Of a stretch of 17,716 bases of DNA, positions 14,814-17,716 are shown piece after piece. The stretch lies in the NCBI GenBank assembly GCA_001303545.1, contig LJUA01000022.1, positions 1 through 17,716 on the forward strand. Direction: 5' to 3'. The notes beneath the pieces were generated by a model. The model did no database searches. It was not told the DNA's origin and saw nothing but the letters and a program-made list of their open reading frames with translations. Made by a program: the position numbers and the translations under genes. Position 1 is the first letter of the stretch; every line of letters begins with the position of its first letter. The stretch is from Dehalococcoidia bacterium SM23_28_2 (GTDB lineage: Bacteria; Chloroflexota; Dehalococcoidia; SM23-28-2).

Positions 14814-15404
14814 TCACTCCTTAAGACGAAACTGCGAAGGCAGAAGTTCCCGCCGGGCCATCAGGTACTCGCGCATCCTGCTTCGAGCGCGGGCAATGCG
14901 CGACTTCACTGTCCCCAGAGAGCAGCCCAGGGCCTCCGTCAGTTCCTCATAGCTCAGACCATGGATATCGCGAAGAATGATCGCCAGCCGCTGCTCCGTT
15001 GGCAGAACGGCCAGTCCCTGTTGCAGGTGGCGGCCCAGCTCCCGCCGGAGTGCCTCTTCCTCCGGCCCGGCCGAGTGGGATGAGATGTCCGCCGGCGAGC
15101 CCGCCTCCAGCGCCGCCTCCAGCGATGCCGCCGGCCGGCTGCGCTGCCGCCGTAGCTCATCGCAGCAGTTGTTGGCGGCGATGCGCAGGAGCCAGGCCCG
15201 AAAGCTGCCACCCCGGAAGCTGTCCAGGCGGCGGTAGGCAGTGATGAACGCCTCCTGAGCCGCATCCTCGGCTGCCGCCGAGCCCAGCATGCGCAGACAG
15301 AGGTTGTAGACCTGACGCTGGTAGGCCTCCACCAGCGCGTTGAAGGCACCCAGGTCCCCCTTCTGGCTCCTCTGAACGAGCTGCCCTTCGTCGGCGATAA
15401 CCAT
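14814..15404 (-). CDS. ECF-family RNA polymerase sigma factor
   Basis: A 196-residue group 4 sigma factor, RpoE-like. Region 2 (about 20-90) shows FNALVEAYQRQVYNLCLRML, the DAAQEAFITAYRRLDSF core-binding and -10 part, and WLLRIAANNCCDELRRQ. A short linker (91-125) leads to region 4 (128-182), with LAVLPTEQRLAIILRDIHGLSYEELTEAL and the -35-reading helix SLGTVKSRIARARSRMREYL. I chose the ATG at 15404, with GAGGGAGG upstream; the upstream in-frame start adds the unlikely MRGPRRGRS. It is the first gene of a four-gene operon with its anti-sigma factor. No clear ECF-type autoregulatory promoter (GGAAC/CGTC) is visible; the promoter looks like sigma-70. Confidence 0.94.
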   Translation of the reverse strand: MVIADEGQLVQRSQKGDLGAFNALVEAYQRQVYNLCLRMLGSAAAEDAAQEAFITAYRRLDSFRGGSFRAWLLRIAANNCCDELRRQRSRPAASLEAALEAGSPADISSHSAGPEEEALRRELGRHLQQGLAVLPTEQRLAIILRDIHGLSYEELTEALGCSLGTVKSRIARARSRMREYLMARRELLPSQFRLKE

Positions 15405-15446
15405 CGACCTCCCTCGCCGGGGCCCCCTCAACGCGAGCCCAGAGCC

Positions 15447-15470
15447 ATTCTAGCAGAAGAGCGAATTCGC
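15447..15470 (-). promoter_or_regulatory. Promoter of the sigma operon with overlapping palindrome
   Basis: On the minus strand, a -10 TAGAAT (15452-15447) is preceded by TGC (extended -10), but no recognisable -35 is present. The perfect palindrome GCGAATTCGC (15461-15470) is placed where an activator or repressor would act. The 10-mer around the -10 is identical to that of the dcd-rib promoter. Confidence 0.5.
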
Positions 15471-15510
15471 GCGGCGGCACCCCTGACCATGTGCGAGCGT
15501 CATGTGTGTT

Positions 15511-15519
15511 TGGTATACT
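15511..15519 (+). promoter_or_regulatory. Extended -10 promoter of lepB-pyrE
   Basis: TGGTATACT gives TGn plus TATACT (15514-15519). The -35 position (around 15491-15496, GTGCGA) does not match consensus. Transcription would start near 15526, directly before the inverted repeat in the lepB leader. Confidence 0.55.
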
Positions 15520-15527
15520 ATGATCTT

Positions 15528-15555
15528 GGGGAGGGTGATCGTTGGAGCCCTCCCC
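15528..15555 (+). promoter_or_regulatory. Leader hairpin of lepB
   Basis: GGGGAGGG (15528-15535) and CCCTCCCC (15548-15555) are perfect complements with a 12-base loop. They would form a very stable stem at the 5' end of the predicted transcript. The only good ribosome-site-like sequence (GGGGAGG) is in the stem, 30 bases before the chosen ATG, so the structure could hide or reposition it. Confidence 0.5.
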
Positions 15556-15564
15556 GGCATTGTC

Positions 15565-16299
15565 ATGCTGTGGGAACCTCGACAGATACAGCCAGAACTG
15601 GGGCCGGAGCCGCCATTTGAGCCGCCTCCTCCGCCCACGATGGAGGCACTCCCTCCGCCGCGGCCACGGCGGCGCTACCTGACCATCTTCCGGGAGGTCG
15701 TCGAAACCCTCCTTCTGGCCCTGCTCATCTTCCTGGCCGTCCGCGAGACCGTTCAGAACTTCAAGGTGGAAGGGAGCAGCATGCTCCCCAGCCTAGAGAA
15801 CGGTCAGTACATCATTGTCAACAAGCTGGCCTACGCCCAGTTCGACCTGGGCATCTTCGACTTCCTCCCCTTCTTCGACGCCGGCGACGACTCCACCCAC
15901 TACCTGTTCGGCAGCCCCGAGCGGGGCGATGTGATCGTCTTCGAATCGCCCAGGAACCCAGACCGCGACTTCATCAAGCGGGTCATCGGCGTGCCCGGAG
16001 ACGAAGTGGAGATCCGCAGCGGGGAAGTGTACATCAACGGTGAGCCCTTAGAAGAGACGTATACGACTGGGCCGACCACCTGCCCCTGCGGCCCCTGGCA
16101 GGTCACAGAGGGCCACTACTTCGTCATGGGCGATCACCGCAGTAACAGCAGCGATTCGCGGGTCATTGGCCTCATCACCGAAGAGAGCATCATCGGCAAG
16201 GCCTGGTTCTCCTACTGGCCTCTCTCCGACGTAGGCCTTGCCCCCAACCACTCCATCTCCTTCGCCAGCGAGGACGCAGGAGGTCAGAGTGGCGAGTGA
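15565..16299 (+). CDS. lepB: Signal peptidase I
   Basis: A membrane-anchored serine protease that removes signal peptides from exported proteins. The 244-residue protein has a Pro-rich cytoplasmic N-terminus (1-36), a membrane span at about 44-62, and the catalytic Ser72 in VEGSSMLPSL. The Lys general base is K138 in RDFIKRVIGVPGD. The conserved box MGDHRSNSSDSR is at 188-199. C173 and C175 (TCPCG) in the substrate-side loop are an uncommon pair. I chose the ATG at 15565 as the first start after the predicted transcription start and leader stem, but it has no clear ribosome site. ATG 15520 or GTG 15535 would lengthen the N-terminus. It diverges from the sigma operon and overlaps pyrE by 11 bases. 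Confidence 0.95.
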   Translation: MLWEPRQIQPELGPEPPFEPPPPPTMEALPPPRPRRRYLTIFREVVETLLLALLIFLAVRETVQNFKVEGSSMLPSLENGQYIIVNKLAYAQFDLGIFDFLPFFDAGDDSTHYLFGSPERGDVIVFESPRNPDRDFIKRVIGVPGDEVEIRSGEVYINGEPLEETYTTGPTTCPCGPWQVTEGHYFVMGDHRSNSSDSRVIGLITEESIIGKAWFSYWPLSDVGLAPNHSISFASEDAGGQSGE

Positions 16300-16843
16300 C
16301 ATCGAGGGCCTGCTTCGGCAGGTAGGCGCCATCCTCGATGGCCACTTCCTCCTGACCTCTGGCCGCCATTCCCCACTTTATGTAGAGAAGTTCCGCCTCC
16401 TAGAGCAGCCGCGCCACACGGAGAGTCTCTGCCGCCTGATAGCCGATCACTTTCGCCCCCAAGGGGTGCAACTGGTGGCAGCACCCACCACCGGCGGGAT
16501 CATCCTCGGCTACGAGGTAGCCCGCCAGTTGGGCGTCAGGGGCATCTTCGCCGAGAAGGCACAGGAGGGACGGCGTTTCGGCCGCGGCTTTCGGGTGGCC
16601 CCAGGCGAGCGCACCCTGATAGTAGACGATGTCCTCACCACCGGCGGCAGCATCCGCGATGTTCTGAAAGCGGTGCGGGCCGAAGGGGCTGAGCCCATCG
16701 GGGTGGGCGTCCTAGTAGACCGCACTGCCGGCCGCGCGGACTTCGGCCTGCCCTTCTTTGCCTGCCTGGCCCTGGAACTGCCCAGCTACGACCCCGCCGA
16801 GTGCCCCCTCTGCGCCAAACAGATCGCCCTCACAGTGACCTGA
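16289..16843 (+). CDS. pyrE: Orotate phosphoribosyltransferase
   Basis: Transfers ribose phosphate from PRPP to orotate to give OMP in pyrimidine synthesis. The 184-residue protein has the family start GLLRQVGAILDGHFLLTSGRHSP, followed by YVEKFRLL. The PRPP-site residues are VAAPTTGGIILG (63-74) and AEKAQEGRRFGRGF (88-101, catalytic loop). The PRPP signature is LIVDDVLTTGGS (110-121). The tail ECPLCAKQ carries a CxxC pair (C172, C175). The GTG at 16289 has GGAGG 5 bases upstream and lies inside the lepB end, so the two are co-transcribed. Upstream in-frame starts lie deep inside lepB. Confidence 0.96.
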   Translation: MASDIEGLLRQVGAILDGHFLLTSGRHSPLYVEKFRLLEQPRHTESLCRLIADHFRPQGVQLVAAPTTGGIILGYEVARQLGVRGIFAEKAQEGRRFGRGFRVAPGERTLIVDDVLTTGGSIRDVLKAVRAEGAEPIGVGVLVDRTAGRADFGLPFFACLALELPSYDPAECPLCAKQIALTVT

Positions 16844-17072
16844 GAAGAATATTCCTACACCTCGGCCCCGCCAGCCACCCTCGCCGCCTCCGCTCGCGGC
16901 TTTCCCACCATCAGCACCGAGGACAGACCGCTGGCAGCCTCAACACGTAGCGGATGGGACAAGTGGCTTCACGCCAACCTCCGAATGGCGAGGCAGAGGC
17001 GACGTGTGTACAATTGAAGCGCGGCGAATCGGCTCCAACGTTCAACTATCAGACACGGAACGGACCAGTCAC
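16844..17072. other. Non-coding stretch between pyrE and the ABC ATPase gene
   Basis: It holds a weak stem GCCGC/GCGGC (16883-16900) followed by TTTCCC, a possible pyrE terminator. A TACAAT -10-like sequence (17009-17014) with a poor -35 (TGGCGA, 16986-16991) could serve the ABC gene. A minus-strand frame of about 36 codons ending near 16858 has no start context and is not called as a gene. Confidence 0.4.
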
Positions 17073-17716
17073 TTGACGCTAATTCGCTCGGTCAGCTTGA
17101 CCAAACACTTCGCCAGGGTCACGGCGCTGGATGGGCTGGATCTCGAACTGGAGCCCGGCATCATCGGGCTCGTCGGTGCCAACGGCGCCGGAAAGAGTAC
17201 GCTCATCAAGATTCTGCTAGGGCTGCTGCAACCGACCAGTGGGTCAGGCGAGGTCATGGGATTCGACGTCTTCCGGCAGGGGCCTGAACTTCGCCAGTTC
17301 GTCGGGTACATGCCGGAGCACGACTGCCTTCCCACTGAAGTGTCAGCCACTGAGTTCGTAGCACACATGGCGCAAATCAGCGGCTTGCCACGCGCCGCCG
17401 CGCGCGAGCGCACGGCTGAGACGCTGCGGCATGTAGGCCTATTCGAGGAACGGTATCGCGAAATGCGCGGCTACTCCACCGGCATGAAGCAGCGCGTCAA
17501 GCTCGCCCAGGCGCTGGTGCACGACCCCAGGCTGATGCTTCTGGACGAGCCGACCAACGGCCTCGACCCGGAGGGCCGGGACGAGATGCTGCACCTCATC
17601 CGCCGCATCGGTATGGAGTTCGGGATCGCCATCGTCCTTTCGTCTCATCTGCTCAGCGAGATCGAGCGAGTCTGCGATCATCTCGTCGAGATCGAAGACG
17701 GCCGCCTCGTCCGGTC
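17073..17716 (+). CDS. ABC transporter ATP-binding protein (partial, cut by window end)
   Basis: The first 214 residues of an ABC-type ATPase, probably paired with an ABC-2-type permease beyond the window. Visible motifs are Walker A GANGAGKST (35-43), signature YSTGMKQR (134-141), Walker B LMLLDEPTNGLD (154-165) and the switch His192 in LSSH. The usual Q-loop Gln is replaced by Glu82 (YMPEHD), a variant seen in CcmA-type ATPases. The start is uncertain. The TTG at 17073 gives TLIRSVSLTKHF, the normal N-terminus, with a weak GGA upstream. A GTG at 17004 is in frame, but a likely -10 overlaps it. Substrate cannot be told from this part. Confidence 0.93.
   Translation, partial: MTLIRSVSLTKHFARVTALDGLDLELEPGIIGLVGANGAGKSTLIKILLGLLQPTSGSGEVMGFDVFRQGPELRQFVGYMPEHDCLPTEVSATEFVAHMAQISGLPRAAARERTAETLRHVGLFEERYREMRGYSTGMKQRVKLAQALVHDPRLMLLDEPTNGLDPEGRDEMLHLIRRIGMEFGIAIVLSSHLLSEIERVCDHLVEIEDGRLVR

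Noticed and set aside
16850..16990. Minus-strand frame of about 36 codons as a gene remnant
   Set aside because: Too short, without start context or recognisable motif.

Overview
The window is 17.7 kb of GC-rich bacterial chromosome from a dense, housekeeping-type region. Gene content and protein style suggest a Chloroflexota-like organism: a DnaN of that style, an Mtb-like dUMP-forming Dcd heading a rib operon, SIMPL lipoproteins and frequent GTG/TTG starts. This placement is an inference from protein style; there is no rRNA to confirm it. I see no tRNA, rRNA, CRISPR array, insertion sequence or integrase.

Left part (1-5.6 kb, all minus strand). A large exported protein gene runs off the left edge and is broken by three single-base frame changes. 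Next come a non-coding stretch of about 440 bp, an orphan gene with a PD-(D/E)XK-like pattern, and dnaN (beta clamp) with a clear sigma-70 promoter. The orphan gene and its flanks look less GC-rich than the rest. Two strong inverted repeats (2807-2829 and 4337-4364) sit in its flanks.

Middle part (5.6-7.8 kb). A HAD-family hydrolase with a DxY catalytic motif and a MerR-type HTH regulator lie on the minus strand. A small stand-alone EF-Tu domain-2-like protein diverges from the regulator. The AT-rich gap between regulator and small protein carries two good opposing promoters and a repeated motif.

Riboflavin operon (7.8-11.9 kb, minus). dcd-ribD-ribE-ribBA-ribH are packed with almost no gaps, behind one extended -10 promoter and ahead of a hairpin terminator. 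Together they make riboflavin from GTP and ribulose-5-phosphate, with a dCTP deaminase co-transcribed at the front. There is no room for an FMN riboswitch. An inverted repeat lies over the predicted transcription start.

Envelope-stress-like module (12.0-15.4 kb, minus). An ECF sigma factor, a zinc-binding anti-sigma factor with two membrane spans, and two different SIMPL-domain lipoproteins form one tight operon. Signal peptidase I (lepB) diverges from it and overlaps pyrE (orotate phosphoribosyltransferase). The right edge holds the start of an ABC transporter ATPase gene.

The most interesting items are the sigma/anti-sigma/SIMPL/lepB arrangement, the orphan nuclease-like gene with its palindromes, the unusual active-site residues of RibE, and the frameshifted exported protein.
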